Assembly: GCA_964506935.1 (NCBI GenBank)
Contig: CAZDOD010000073.1
Span: 1 to 13,186 of the forward strand
DNA: 13,186 nt
DNA from: CAZDOD01 sp964506935
Lineage (GTDB): Bacteria > Desulfobacterota > Zymogenia > Zymogenales > Zymogenaceae
Direction: 5' to 3'
Part shown: positions 1 through 7,375 of the stretch, in pieces
Numbering within the stretch: position 1 is the first letter of the stretch
Layout of the letters: every line of letters starts with the position of its first letter
The notes under the pieces: generated by a model
The model's input: only the letters and a program-made list of their open reading frames with translations
What the model was told of the DNA's origin: nothing
The model's database searches: none
Translations under genes and position numbers: made by a program

Positions 1-17
1 TCTTAAGTTTATCTAAC

Positions 18-323
18 TTATATCTTTATTCCGATTGCGGTCTTTACGAGGTCTGATATCGTTACCTTATCTTCAAAAGGACCCTCCACATCCGGTATCT
101 CCACAACGAGTGGGTAGCGGCGGGTCATCATGATCTGGTCTATTTCCCTTCGGAGTTCGTGGGCAAGCCTCTCGGTTATGAGAAGGATACCGATTTCTCC
201 TGATTCCACCACCTCATTGAGGGCGGAGTATGCCTCATCAGGCCCTTTTACGGTCCTTCCTTCAATACCCGCAAGGGAAAAACCGAGCACGGTATCGTGG
301 TCACCGATGATAAATATTTCCAT
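18..323 (-). CDS. atpF: V/A-type ATP synthase subunit F (central stalk)
   Basis: Small soluble subunit of the central rotor stalk. In the family it binds subunit D inside the A3B3 head and regulates coupling between ATP turnover and rotation. The 101-residue length is normal for the family. The N-terminus MEIFIIGDHDTVLGFSLAGI is the typical first beta strand and GD-x-x-x-x-GF-x-LAG motif, followed by the EIGILLITE strand; the later strand PLVVEIPD and the C-terminal helix (DLVKTAIGIKI) also fit. The ATG lies 9 bases after the subunit K stop. The spacer is A-rich with no clear Shine-Dalgarno, so translational coupling to K is likely. It is the last ATPase gene in the window. Only 17 bases follow its stop, and no further start is visible. 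Identification is by family pattern plus operon context and is secure. Confidence 0.93.
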   Translation of the reverse strand: MEIFIIGDHDTVLGFSLAGIEGRTVKGPDEAYSALNEVVESGEIGILLITERLAHELRREIDQIMMTRRYPLVVEIPDVEGPFEDKVTISDLVKTAIGIKI

Positions 324-332
324 AACTTTTTT

Positions 333-731
333 TTAGCCTAGCCTTCCCAAGATCATAATCGAGATGATAAGTCCGTAGATTGCGATACCTTCTGCGAGAC
401 CAACAAAGATCAGGGCTCGACCAGTAAGCTCGGGCTTTTCACTGATGGCACCCATTGCGGCGGAGCCGACCTGACCCACTGCGATGCCTGCTGCGACCGA
501 AGACAATCCCGTTGCGAGTGCAGCCGCCAAAAATCCCCATTCATAGGCCTTTGATGAGGGGGGGGGCGCCGTGGTGTCATGTGCGGTTGTGGTATCCGTC
601 ACATTCGTTGTATCCGTTTGACCGTAGCTGACATCGGGAATAAACGATATCAGTGATACCATTCCTATCGATATCGCAATGATGAATGCGTTTATAACGA
701 CAAACCCAACGATTATTTTTTTCAGGTTCAT
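333..731 (-). CDS. atpK: V/A-type ATP synthase subunit K (c-ring proteolipid)
   Basis: Rotor ring proteolipid that carries the translocated ion through the membrane. The 132 residues comprise a signal-peptide-like segment (basic MNLKK, hydrophobic 6-32, possible cleavage after SYG at 35-37), a Thr/Pro-rich linker (38-60, many TT pairs), and one two-helix hairpin (about 64-88 and 104-129) joined by the polar loop EKPELTGR. The ion-binding carboxylate is Glu114 in GLAEGIAIYG; Gln87 in helix 1 (GIAVGQ) and Tyr119 are also conserved positions. Cleavable signal peptides are known on V-type proteolipids such as the Thermus one. Translation should be strong: AGGAG lies 7 bases before the ATG, fitting the high c-ring copy number. 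Oddity: the linker is encoded across a run of nine C (558-566). The single hairpin, not a duplicated four-helix form, is clear. Confidence 0.94.
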   Translation of the reverse strand: MNLKKIIVGFVVINAFIIAISIGMVSLISFIPDVSYGQTDTTNVTDTTTAHDTTAPPPSSKAYEWGFLAAALATGLSSVAAGIAVGQVGSAAMGAISEKPELTGRALIFVGLAEGIAIYGLIISIMILGRLG

Positions 732-738
732 TAGAAAA

Positions 739-743
739 CTCCT
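739..743 (-). promoter_or_regulatory. Strong ribosome binding site of subunit K
   Basis: AGGAG on the minus strand with 7 bases to the ATG at 731. It is the best Shine-Dalgarno in the ATPase cluster; F and C have none that is obvious, and I has only AAGG. This fits the need for many c-subunits per complex and supports the chosen start. Confidence 0.7.
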
Positions 744-809
744 ATTAATAAAAACCCAACAAAAAAGTTTTTTACATACCTCTCAGTGGTGACATCTTTT
801 TTTGTATAT

Positions 810-874
810 AAAGTTGAGAAACCTGATATTGACTTTTCAAAGCTTCTTTTGTGCTGTGACTGTTACTCAACTTT
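810..874 (-). repeat. Inverted repeat in the I-K intergenic gap
   Basis: A perfect 9-base inverted repeat, aaagttgag at 810-818 and ctcaacttt at 866-874, encloses 47 bases in the 164-base gap between subunit I and subunit K. A second small symmetry, A6-G-T6, is at 761-773. The arms could form a long-loop stem in the polycistronic mRNA just ahead of the highly expressed c-ring gene. Function is inferred only; a 9-base arm could arise by chance in AT-rich DNA. Confidence 0.35.
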
Positions 875-895
875 CTCTCTTATTAGCTCTATCTC

Positions 896-2878
896 CTATT
901 CCGTGGCTATGCCCCTCGATGTAAGGACTCCTATCTTCATAGGAGAGAAGGCCTCTCCCTCCCCTGAGTAGAATTTGCTGAAGAACTCATAGTAGATCAG
1001 CCTCACCGACTGTATTGATACGACAAGACCTTCGAGAGCGAGGACCAATATGTTGCCCCCGACCTGGACGATGAAGGATACCGCCCCGTTTTGTATCGTC
1101 GCCATAAGGGCGAAGATTGCCGTCATTAAGGCTATATGGGCGAGTGAAAAAGCCGCAATCCTGATAAAAGAGACGGTATTCGAGAGGAATCCCGTAAATG
1201 TATCGAGGATCTCAACAATCGAACCCAGAAAATATGAACCGGGCTCATTAATCAGCGGCCTCTTTCCCTTGATCAGGTGATAGATCGGCTCCCTCATAAA
1301 GATCACAAAGAGGGGAACTCCGACAATGAGGAGCACTCCCCATATCGGGATGCCAAGGCTTCCTTCTACAATATACTTCAACAATATGGCTACGGCCCCC
1401 CAGTAGAAGAACGCACCCGCCATGCCGTGGTTTTCCAGAAATCCCCTCTCGATATCCCCCACAATTATCGAGTTGATGACGTTGAGGATCAAACCGATGC
1501 TGATGAAAATGATTCCATATAGCACGGCCACCGCCATAAACGGATTGATATGACTAATGGGGTGAAAAACTAACGGATGGTGTATTACGGGATAACCGAA
1601 TACCTCCCCGAAGAAGAAACCAAAGATCATCGAAGATACGCCGGCCATCGTCATGATGTGTCCCATGTCTTGTATGGCCTTGGCCTTTTTCTTCATAAAC
1701 CAGCCCAAGAGGGTGAGGACCAACCCGTGGCCGACGTCACCGAACATTACACCGAACATTAAGAGGAAGGCGATGGCGATGATCGCCGATGGTTCTATCT
1801 CGTTGTAGTTGGGCGATCCGTATGTTTTGACAAGGGCCTCGAAGGGTGCCAGAATCTTCGGATTTTTGAAAATTACGGGAACCTTCAAATTCCCCGTCCT
1901 CACCTCTTCGATATCTTCGGGCCTTGTTGTGCTCATGTAAAAGTTTTTACCCAGTGTCTCTTTCAATTTCGATCTGAGGTTCTCGACGCCCTTCTCGGGA
2001 ACCCATCCCGAGATCAGGGCGGTGCTTTCGGAGAGGCCCATAGACTTGACGGATGTGAGGATATCGAGGTTCGTGACGAGGTGTTCCCTGATCCTCATGA
2101 GTTCGCCCTTATTGGTCCAGCCGAAACCCCGGAGCTTATTTACTTCCTCGTTGATATTCATACTGATATTTTCTATCCTCTCATCGATCTCATGCATGGC
2201 ATCTTCGGGCGGGCCAGAGCATTCTTCGGGAACGGAGACCGACTCGAAACCGATCGATTTGAGCTGGTCTTCGAGGAGTTCGGCGTCTTCGGGCAGACAG
2301 AAGAGGGCGACCAGCTCCCCCGCACCCCTCGTCTCCACGGGGATGATCGTGGTGAATTTGGTTGTTATCTTCTCTTCAATATTGCGAAAAGACTTGAGCG
2401 ATAGATAACCCAAGAACATCTTGAGTGTCTTGATTTCTCTCATCTGTGCCACGTCTGCGTGGGCACCTATGAGTTTTTCGGCTTTATTGAGATTGTCCTG
2501 CTCATAGGCGAGCTTGTCCCTGAGTTTGAATATATTTTCATTGATAACCCTGATTTTTTCGTGGTATCCATCTATTTTTTCTTCGAGGTCATCGATGTCT
2601 TTGAGGGGGTCTACGTCAAATTGAACCGGCACATATGGGCCTTCATCTCTGATTTGTGTCTGATTGAAGATCTCGTCAAGCTGCCTCTTGGCCGATTGAT
2701 AGCGGCTGACGACACCAAGCTCCTCGCTAGGTGTCCAGCCCATATCTTTAAGTCCGGGGGTTTCGCCGACCTCAACGAGGTGTATGAGGCCTAGACTCCC
2801 GATCTCTTTTGTTGCGACGGCAAGGTCTTTGTCCAAAATCAGGACATTGACCCTCATCATAGGGACTGCTCGAAACAT
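896..2878 (-). CDS. atpI: V/A-type ATP synthase subunit I (membrane stator a-subunit)
   Basis: Stator membrane subunit that forms the ion half-channels against the c-ring. The 660 residues are a normal length. Residues 1-345 are the cytoplasmic arm, with coiled-coil stretches around 95-140 and 228-250 and the motif LISGWVPEKG near 288-297. Residues 360-660 are the membrane domain, with multiple helices starting near PSAIIAIAFLLMFGVMFGD. The essential Arg is Arg573 in SFIRIAAFSLAH, matching SYLRLWALSLAH of eukaryotic a-subunits; the second conserved Arg is Arg626 in SIQSVRLIYYEFFSKFY. The end GEGEAFSP is typical of the family. The ATG has AAGG seven bases upstream. Met7/Met8 are alternative starts but lack such a site. 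It lies 107 bases after subunit C. The full set of catalytic landmarks makes this call firm. Confidence 0.97.
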   Translation of the reverse strand: MFRAVPMMRVNVLILDKDLAVATKEIGSLGLIHLVEVGETPGLKDMGWTPSEELGVVSRYQSAKRQLDEIFNQTQIRDEGPYVPVQFDVDPLKDIDDLEEKIDGYHEKIRVINENIFKLRDKLAYEQDNLNKAEKLIGAHADVAQMREIKTLKMFLGYLSLKSFRNIEEKITTKFTTIIPVETRGAGELVALFCLPEDAELLEDQLKSIGFESVSVPEECSGPPEDAMHEIDERIENISMNINEEVNKLRGFGWTNKGELMRIREHLVTNLDILTSVKSMGLSESTALISGWVPEKGVENLRSKLKETLGKNFYMSTTRPEDIEEVRTGNLKVPVIFKNPKILAPFEALVKTYGSPNYNEIEPSAIIAIAFLLMFGVMFGDVGHGLVLTLLGWFMKKKAKAIQDMGHIMTMAGVSSMIFGFFFGEVFGYPVIHHPLVFHPISHINPFMAVAVLYGIIFISIGLILNVINSIIVGDIERGFLENHGMAGAFFYWGAVAILLKYIVEGSLGIPIWGVLLIVGVPLFVIFMREPIYHLIKGKRPLINEPGSYFLGSIVEILDTFTGFLSNTVSFIRIAAFSLAHIALMTAIFALMATIQNGAVSFIVQVGGNILVLALEGLVVSIQSVRLIYYEFFSKFYSGEGEAFSPMKIGVLTSRGIATE

Positions 2879-2985
2879 GATAAAACCTTATGTTCGACGG
2901 ACTATACTAAATTGTATCAATCTTATTTTATATCAATTGATCCTATTATTTCATTATCCTTTAAAGATCAGTCGTATTAAAAATA

Positions 2986-4029
2986 TCACATTACCAGGTT
3001 TTCGCTTATCTCTTCCTCGGAGAGCAAGTGCCTCTTCCCCTCGGCTATGCTCTTCAGGTTTGTTACTTCCATCTCTTTCAGGGTGAGGTAGCCGACTATC
3101 GTCCCGAGGTGAAACGGGGCGCCCTTCGATAAAAGCCTGACCGCGGTCGCCCTCATTATACGATAAAGGCCGATCTCAAGGTCGGTGAGATCTTTTATCT
3201 CGCCGACCCGCCTTCCGTAATATGTATCCTCCACCAACTCTAAAAAGTCCTCTTCCGTGGCGCCACAGAGCATAGAGACCTCGGTCTTGTTGAGCATGTA
3301 TTTCATGGGGATGACCATCTTCTCCACCTCATCGGGTTCAATATCATAGAAGAGCCTGTAACGCAATATCGTCATGATGTTTATGATGTCGAAGAAAGTC
3401 CCGAAGTATATTGTCATTATCTTCTTATCGTTACCGGAGAGGTTGTCTATAAGACTCCAGAGCTCGTTATAATATGTTTCGTCGAGGACACGCTCCAAGA
3501 TCGCCGTCCTCCCTTCATTCTCGAAGAGCGGGAGGGCGTTTGTTAGGGGTTTGTTGTATGGGGTGCGCCCAAGGAGTGAAACGAGATGCTCCACGTCCCT
3601 CGAATTGAGGAGCTCGTCATAATTTATCTCGGAGAAACCGTTGGTGGGAGAAAGCGAGTCACTTATCTGGAGCGGGCTGATCCCCCTCTTTTTGCCCCTT
3701 ATGATGATTTTTAGGTTTTCGACGTCTATTTTCGTGATAAGACGGTGTATCAGGGCGCTTTCATCTTTGGCCCTGAAGAATTTAAGGATTACATCGAAGG
3801 TCAAAAGGAGGCTTCTGTCCAGCGCATCGGTTATTTCTGTGATTTTCGGTTCTTTGGAATCTAACTCCAATAGCTCGGGGGCATAATCGGTTTCAAAAAG
3901 GGCCTTTAAAAAGGCATCTAATTGTGTTGTCTCCAACAACTGTCGGTATTTGGAACTATCCAGAAGACGGCTCTTCATCCCCCTTACTTTCGCGTTGATG
4001 AATGAATATTTCTGGACGGCAAGGATCAT
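2986..4029 (-). CDS. atpC: V/A-type ATP synthase subunit C (central stalk socket, d-type)
   Basis: Funnel-shaped soluble subunit that sits on the c-ring and couples it to the D-F shaft (V-type subunit d). The 347 residues are the usual length. The N-terminus YSFINAKVRGMKSRLLDSSK and the segment YGTFFDIINIMTILRYR (about 210-226) are family hallmarks. The C-terminal part carries the typical run ending in FHLGTIVGYLTLKEMEVTNL and a helix with SIAEGKR. The protein is largely alpha-helical, with no membrane segment. The ATG is preceded by A/T-rich sequence without a clear Shine-Dalgarno. The gene is 116 bases after H and 107 bases before I. Placing C before I, instead of after K and E, differs from the usual bacterial and archaeal order. 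Confidence 0.93.
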   Translation of the reverse strand: MILAVQKYSFINAKVRGMKSRLLDSSKYRQLLETTQLDAFLKALFETDYAPELLELDSKEPKITEITDALDRSLLLTFDVILKFFRAKDESALIHRLITKIDVENLKIIIRGKKRGISPLQISDSLSPTNGFSEINYDELLNSRDVEHLVSLLGRTPYNKPLTNALPLFENEGRTAILERVLDETYYNELWSLIDNLSGNDKKIMTIYFGTFFDIINIMTILRYRLFYDIEPDEVEKMVIPMKYMLNKTEVSMLCGATEEDFLELVEDTYYGRRVGEIKDLTDLEIGLYRIMRATAVRLLSKGAPFHLGTIVGYLTLKEMEVTNLKSIAEGKRHLLSEEEISENLVM

Positions 4030-4079
4030 AAATCTTTATTTTTTAATTAATGTCATCTGAAAAAACGCCATCTTAATAC

Positions 4080-4111
4080 AATAGGCAATAAGCGAGTGGC
4101 AGTTACCTATT
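4080..4111 (-). other. Hairpin in the H-C intergenic gap
   Basis: Arms at 4080-4088 (aataggcaa) and 4103-4111 (ttacctatt) pair over nine positions, one of them G-U in RNA, around a 14-base loop. It sits in the 116-base gap between the H and C genes and has no T-run after it, so it is not a classical terminator. It could be an mRNA processing or stability element; this is inference. Confidence 0.35.
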
Positions 4112-4145
4112 CCTTTTTATGATGATATCCAAATCTCACCAATAA

Positions 4146-4472
4146 CTATATTTCTAGTATCTCCGATAGTATAGCGGAGACCGCTTTATCCATTCTTTTT
4201 TTTGCCCGGCCCTCCAATTCCTGAATACTCTTTTTGGTACGGGCGTCAAGCTTCTTTGCCTCTTCCTTGGCACCCTCGATCGTCTCTTCTTTTAACCTCT
4301 CGGCCTCGTCTTCGGCGAGAAAGCGCTCTTCCTTAGAGATCTTCTCTGCCTCGCTCTGTGCATCTCCTCTTATCTTTTCGGCCTTCCTCTGTGCATTATC
4401 GAGGATCTCCTGTGCCTTGGCCTCATATTCGAGCATCTTCTTCAGTTGATTTTCCAACTCTCTTACCCCCAA
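4146..4472 (-). CDS. V/A-type ATP synthase subunit H/G (peripheral stalk coiled coil)
   Basis: Peripheral-stalk helix that normally pairs with subunit E to hold the head against subunit I. It is 108 residues of almost continuous charged coiled coil: residues 8-105 are rich in Ala, Glu, Lys and Arg with heptad-like spacing, and there is no membrane helix. The EAKAQEILDNAQRKAEKI opening resembles archaeal AhaH and Thermus G subunits. It is first in the ATPase cluster, as these genes usually are. No ATG start exists near the expected end. The longest form begins with TTG at 4470-4472, which lacks a Shine-Dalgarno. A second TTG at 4455-4457 (codon 6) has GGGGG eight bases upstream and may be the true start. 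Low-complexity coiled coils are hard to name alone; context makes this likely. Confidence 0.8.
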   Translation of the reverse strand: MGVRELENQLKKMLEYEAKAQEILDNAQRKAEKIRGDAQSEAEKISKEERFLAEDEAERLKEETIEGAKEEAKKLDARTKKSIQELEGRAKKRMDKAVSAILSEILEI

Positions 4473-4531
4473 AAGATGGAATTTATTTTCCAGAAATTAC
4501 ATTTAAAAAATAATATATAAAAACAGTGAAT

Positions 4532-4560
4532 ATCGTATCAACAACGCCTATTTCAGTCAA
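4532..4560 (-). promoter_or_regulatory. Candidate sigma-70-type promoter for the V-ATPase cluster
   Basis: On the minus strand TTGACT (4555-4560, 5 of 6 to consensus) is followed after exactly 17 bases by TACGAT (4532-4537, 4 of 6). It lies in the 156-base AT-rich gap after mutS and would give a leader of about 50 bases before the H gene. A perfect TATAAT at 4577-4582 in the same gap lacks a good -35 and is a weaker alternative. No other promoter of similar quality was seen inside the ATPase cluster. Confidence 0.55.
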
Positions 4561-4628
4561 ATAAAAAAATTCTCCCATTATATGAAACTTAATATCTCAT
4601 AGAGGTATGGGTTTTTCAAGAAAAATTT

Positions 4629-7265
4629 TTAATGTGTATCTATTTTTTTGATTTTTTTTACAAGCTCATCCAATTTGCTTATAGCATCGATTGGAGTCAT
4701 ATTGTAGATATCAATTTTCTTTATCTCCGATATCAACTCGCTCATGAGTGTTGAGAAGAGATCGAGCTGTTTTTCCCCCCTATATTCACTTAATCCCTCT
4801 CCAAGTGCGAGGGTAGGGAGCCCCTGAGAGTTGAATTCGCCCTTTTCAAGATTGATCAATATCTCCTTTGCACGGTTCAGGACTTCGGGCGGAAGCCCTG
4901 CGAGCCTCGCCACCTCGATGCCGTAGCTGTGACTTGAGGCCCCCTTCTCCATCCTCCTCAGAAAAATGATTCGATCGTTCCATTCCTTTACCGCTATGTT
5001 GAAATTTTTCACCCTCTCCTTTATAGCCGATAGCTCCGTAAGCTCGTGATAATGTGTTGCAAAGAGCGTCCTCGGTCTCAAGTTCGGGTTGTCATGTATA
5101 TATTCCGCCACGGCCCAGGCGATCGAGATGCCGTCGAAGGTGCTTGTGCCCCTGCCTATCTCGTCCAGGATTACAAGTGACCTCTCGGTTGCGTTGTTCA
5201 AGATATTTGCGGTTTCAACCATCTCGACCATGAAGGTCGATTGACCCCTCACTATCGAATCCGAGGCCCCCACCCTTGTAAAAATCCTGTCGACGATGCC
5301 GATCCTCGCGCTGTCGGCCGGGACAAAGCTCCCGATCTGGGCCATGAGGACGATTATTGCGACCTGACGTATTATTGTGGATTTTCCGGCCATATTGGGG
5401 CCGGTGATAATAAGGAGCTGGTTTGTCTGTGCGTCGAGGTAGACGTCGTTGGGGACGAAGGTGCCGGAGGGTAGGGCAGCCTCAACCATCGGATGCCGTC
5501 CACCCTTGATATCGATTACAAAGGTGTTGTCGATCTTGGGCCTCGTGAAATTTAGGTCTGTCGCCACAAGTGAGAGATTTATCAAGACGTCGAGGACGGC
5601 AATGGATGTCGCGGTCTTTTTCAATTCATTTACCCAATCCCTCACCTCTTTACGGAGTTCACAGAAGATGTCGTACTCCAAGGACTTAATCTTCTCTTCG
5701 GCTCCGAGGACCTTGTCCTCGAATTCCTTGAGTTCCGGCGTTATGTACCTCTCCGCACCAACGAGGGTCTGTTTCCTTATGTAGTCGTCGGGGACGAGGT
5801 CAAGCTGTGACTTTGTGACCTCGATGTAATAGCCGAAGACCTTGTTGAACCTGACCTTGAGCTTTGCGATTCGCGTCCTTTTTCTCTCTTTATCCTCAAG
5901 CTCAATTATCCAGTCTTTTCCCCTTCTCGATACGTCCCTGAGTTCATCAAGTTCTCTATTGACGCCGTCTCTGATGATTCCGCCGTCTTTTAAACTGATC
6001 GGGGGTGATTCTAAAAGGGTCTCATCTATCTTTTTCGTGAGCGGAGAAAAGTCGGAAAAACCTTCGCGGACACGGGAGACCAGCGAGGCGTTAAATAGCG
6101 AGATATCCTTCATTATCTTGGGAATAAGCTTGAGTGACTCGGATAGGTTAACGAGGTCTCTCGCGCCCGCGCTCTTGAGGGATACCCTGCCGGAGATCCT
6201 CTCGAGGTCGGCAATATCTTTAAGTATCTCAGAGAGTTCCAGGGCGACATTTCTCCTTTCGGTAAACTCCTCTACGGCATTTTGCCTCGCATTGATCTCA
6301 TCTATTTCACAAAGTGGGTAGTTCATCCAATTCCTTAAGAGCCTCCCGCCCATAGAGGTTTTTGTGTGATCAAAAAGCGAAAGGAGGGATCCGCTTTTGG
6401 TACCCTCGTAGATTGTTTTAAACAGCTCGAGATTTCTCTTTGTAACCTCGTCTACGACCAAAAAATCCCAGGGGATATATAGCCTTGGATGCGAGATGTG
6501 ATTCACGTCTTGCATCTTCTGATCGGAAACGTATCTGAGAAGGCCTCCCGCAGCAGAGAGGGCCAGAGGCCTTTCGGTGAGCCCAAGACCGTCGAGATCA
6601 CGGATATCAAAGGTTTCGGACAGTATGCGTGAGGCGACTTTTTCGGTAAAAGATACGGGATCGATGTAGTTTATTAGAGCCCCTGAGAGGGCGAGTCTTA
6701 TCTCCTCCGATTCGGCTGATCCGTCCAAATCTTCTCCCATTACCGCTTCGGTGGGATTAAGCTTATTGATCTCGTCTATGATAAAGGGGATATCCGATAC
6801 CTCGGTAGTCTTGAATTCGCCCGTAGAAAAATCTAGGAAGGCCGCCCCCCACATCCCGCCCTTGTATGTTATCCCAACAATATAATTGTTCTCCTTGGAA
6901 TCGATCTCACCAATCCCTACATCGGTTATCAGGCCGGGGGTGACAACACGAACTACTTCACGCTTTACGATTCCCTTGGCCTTTGCCGGGTCCTCCACCT
7001 GCTCGCATATTGCTACTTTATATCCATGTTTTAAGAGCTTGGCTACATATGTATCTGCGGCGTGATAGGGGACACCGCACATGGGAACAGGGTTCTCCTT
7101 CCCCTTATCCCTGGTGGTGAGGGCGATCTCCATGACCTTCGAGGCGAGATGTGCATCGTCCCCGAACATCTCGTAAAAATCCCCCATCCGAAAAAAAAGG
7201 ATAGAGTCGGGATACTCTTCCTTGATCAGGAAGTATTGTCTCAACATGGGGGTGAGGTCTTGCAT
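4629..7265 (-). CDS. mutS: DNA mismatch repair protein MutS
   Basis: Recognises mismatches and small loops in DNA and recruits MutL using ATP. The 878 residues are a full-length bacterial MutS1. The mismatch-reading Phe-x-Glu is F30-Y31-E32 in RMGDFYEMF. Connector, core and clamp domains follow (about 125-550, with FGYYIEVTKS at 477-486). The ATPase domain has Walker A GPNMAGKST (622-630), signature region FTRVGASDSI (662-671), Walker B LVILDE (697-702) and ATHYHEL (736-742). The tail has a beta-clamp-binding QLDLF (833-837) and a final helical dimerisation segment. The ATG is the only plausible start, because an in-frame TAG sits six bases upstream; no clear Shine-Dalgarno is visible. It lies 110 bases after fabH with a terminator-like hairpin between, so it may have its own promoter. 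No mutL is adjacent. Confidence 0.99.
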   Translation of the reverse strand: MQDLTPMLRQYFLIKEEYPDSILFFRMGDFYEMFGDDAHLASKVMEIALTTRDKGKENPVPMCGVPYHAADTYVAKLLKHGYKVAICEQVEDPAKAKGIVKREVVRVVTPGLITDVGIGEIDSKENNYIVGITYKGGMWGAAFLDFSTGEFKTTEVSDIPFIIDEINKLNPTEAVMGEDLDGSAESEEIRLALSGALINYIDPVSFTEKVASRILSETFDIRDLDGLGLTERPLALSAAGGLLRYVSDQKMQDVNHISHPRLYIPWDFLVVDEVTKRNLELFKTIYEGTKSGSLLSLFDHTKTSMGGRLLRNWMNYPLCEIDEINARQNAVEEFTERRNVALELSEILKDIADLERISGRVSLKSAGARDLVNLSESLKLIPKIMKDISLFNASLVSRVREGFSDFSPLTKKIDETLLESPPISLKDGGIIRDGVNRELDELRDVSRRGKDWIIELEDKERKRTRIAKLKVRFNKVFGYYIEVTKSQLDLVPDDYIRKQTLVGAERYITPELKEFEDKVLGAEEKIKSLEYDIFCELRKEVRDWVNELKKTATSIAVLDVLINLSLVATDLNFTRPKIDNTFVIDIKGGRHPMVEAALPSGTFVPNDVYLDAQTNQLLIITGPNMAGKSTIIRQVAIIVLMAQIGSFVPADSARIGIVDRIFTRVGASDSIVRGQSTFMVEMVETANILNNATERSLVILDEIGRGTSTFDGISIAWAVAEYIHDNPNLRPRTLFATHYHELTELSAIKERVKNFNIAVKEWNDRIIFLRRMEKGASSHSYGIEVARLAGLPPEVLNRAKEILINLEKGEFNSQGLPTLALGEGLSEYRGEKQLDLFSTLMSELISEIKKIDIYNMTPIDAISKLDELVKKIKKIDTH

Positions 7266-7311
7266 AGTCTAAATAAAGGTAATAAGATTGGTGATATATT
7301 TAGGACTTGGA

Positions 7312-7342
7312 TAAAAAAGATATGACCGGCTTCAGTCTTTTT
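7312..7342 (-). terminator. Possible rho-independent terminator after fabH
   Basis: On the minus strand a 5-bp stem GACTG/CGGTC (7324-7337, one G-T pair, AAGC loop) is preceded by a run of A and followed after three bases by TCTTTTTT (7313-7320). A second small stem, TTCG-TGA-CGAA, lies just upstream near 7343-7353. The stem is short and the T-run is offset, so termination may be partial, leaving some read-through from fabH into mutS. Confidence 0.4.
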
Positions 7343-7375
7343 CGTCACGAAGAAATAAACAAATTACCTTTTCTA

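Noticed and set aside
558..566. The C9 run as evidence that subunit K is broken by frameshift.
   Set aside because: The frame reads intact from signal peptide through both helices with the ion-binding Glu, so the gene appears whole as given.
2900..2960. Direct TATCAAT repeats and an ATCAATTGAT palindrome between C and I, considered as an operator or promoter.
   Set aside because: No -35/-10 pair at proper spacing was found, and such motifs are expected by chance in this AT-rich gap.
2970..2979. TAATACGACT on the minus strand, matching the first ten bases of a T7 phage promoter.
   Set aside because: The following bases (GATCTTT) do not continue the promoter, and ten bases in an AT-rich gap is plausible chance.
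4038..4073. Tiny minus-strand frame of 11 codons (MAFFQMTLIKK) before subunit C, considered as a leader peptide.
   Set aside because: No convincing ribosome site and no run of codons suggesting attenuation.
4597..4630. Small CTC-TAT-GAG stem and AAAAATTTTT symmetry just after mutS, considered as a terminator.
   Set aside because: The stem has only three pairs, and the T-run is ahead of it rather than after it.
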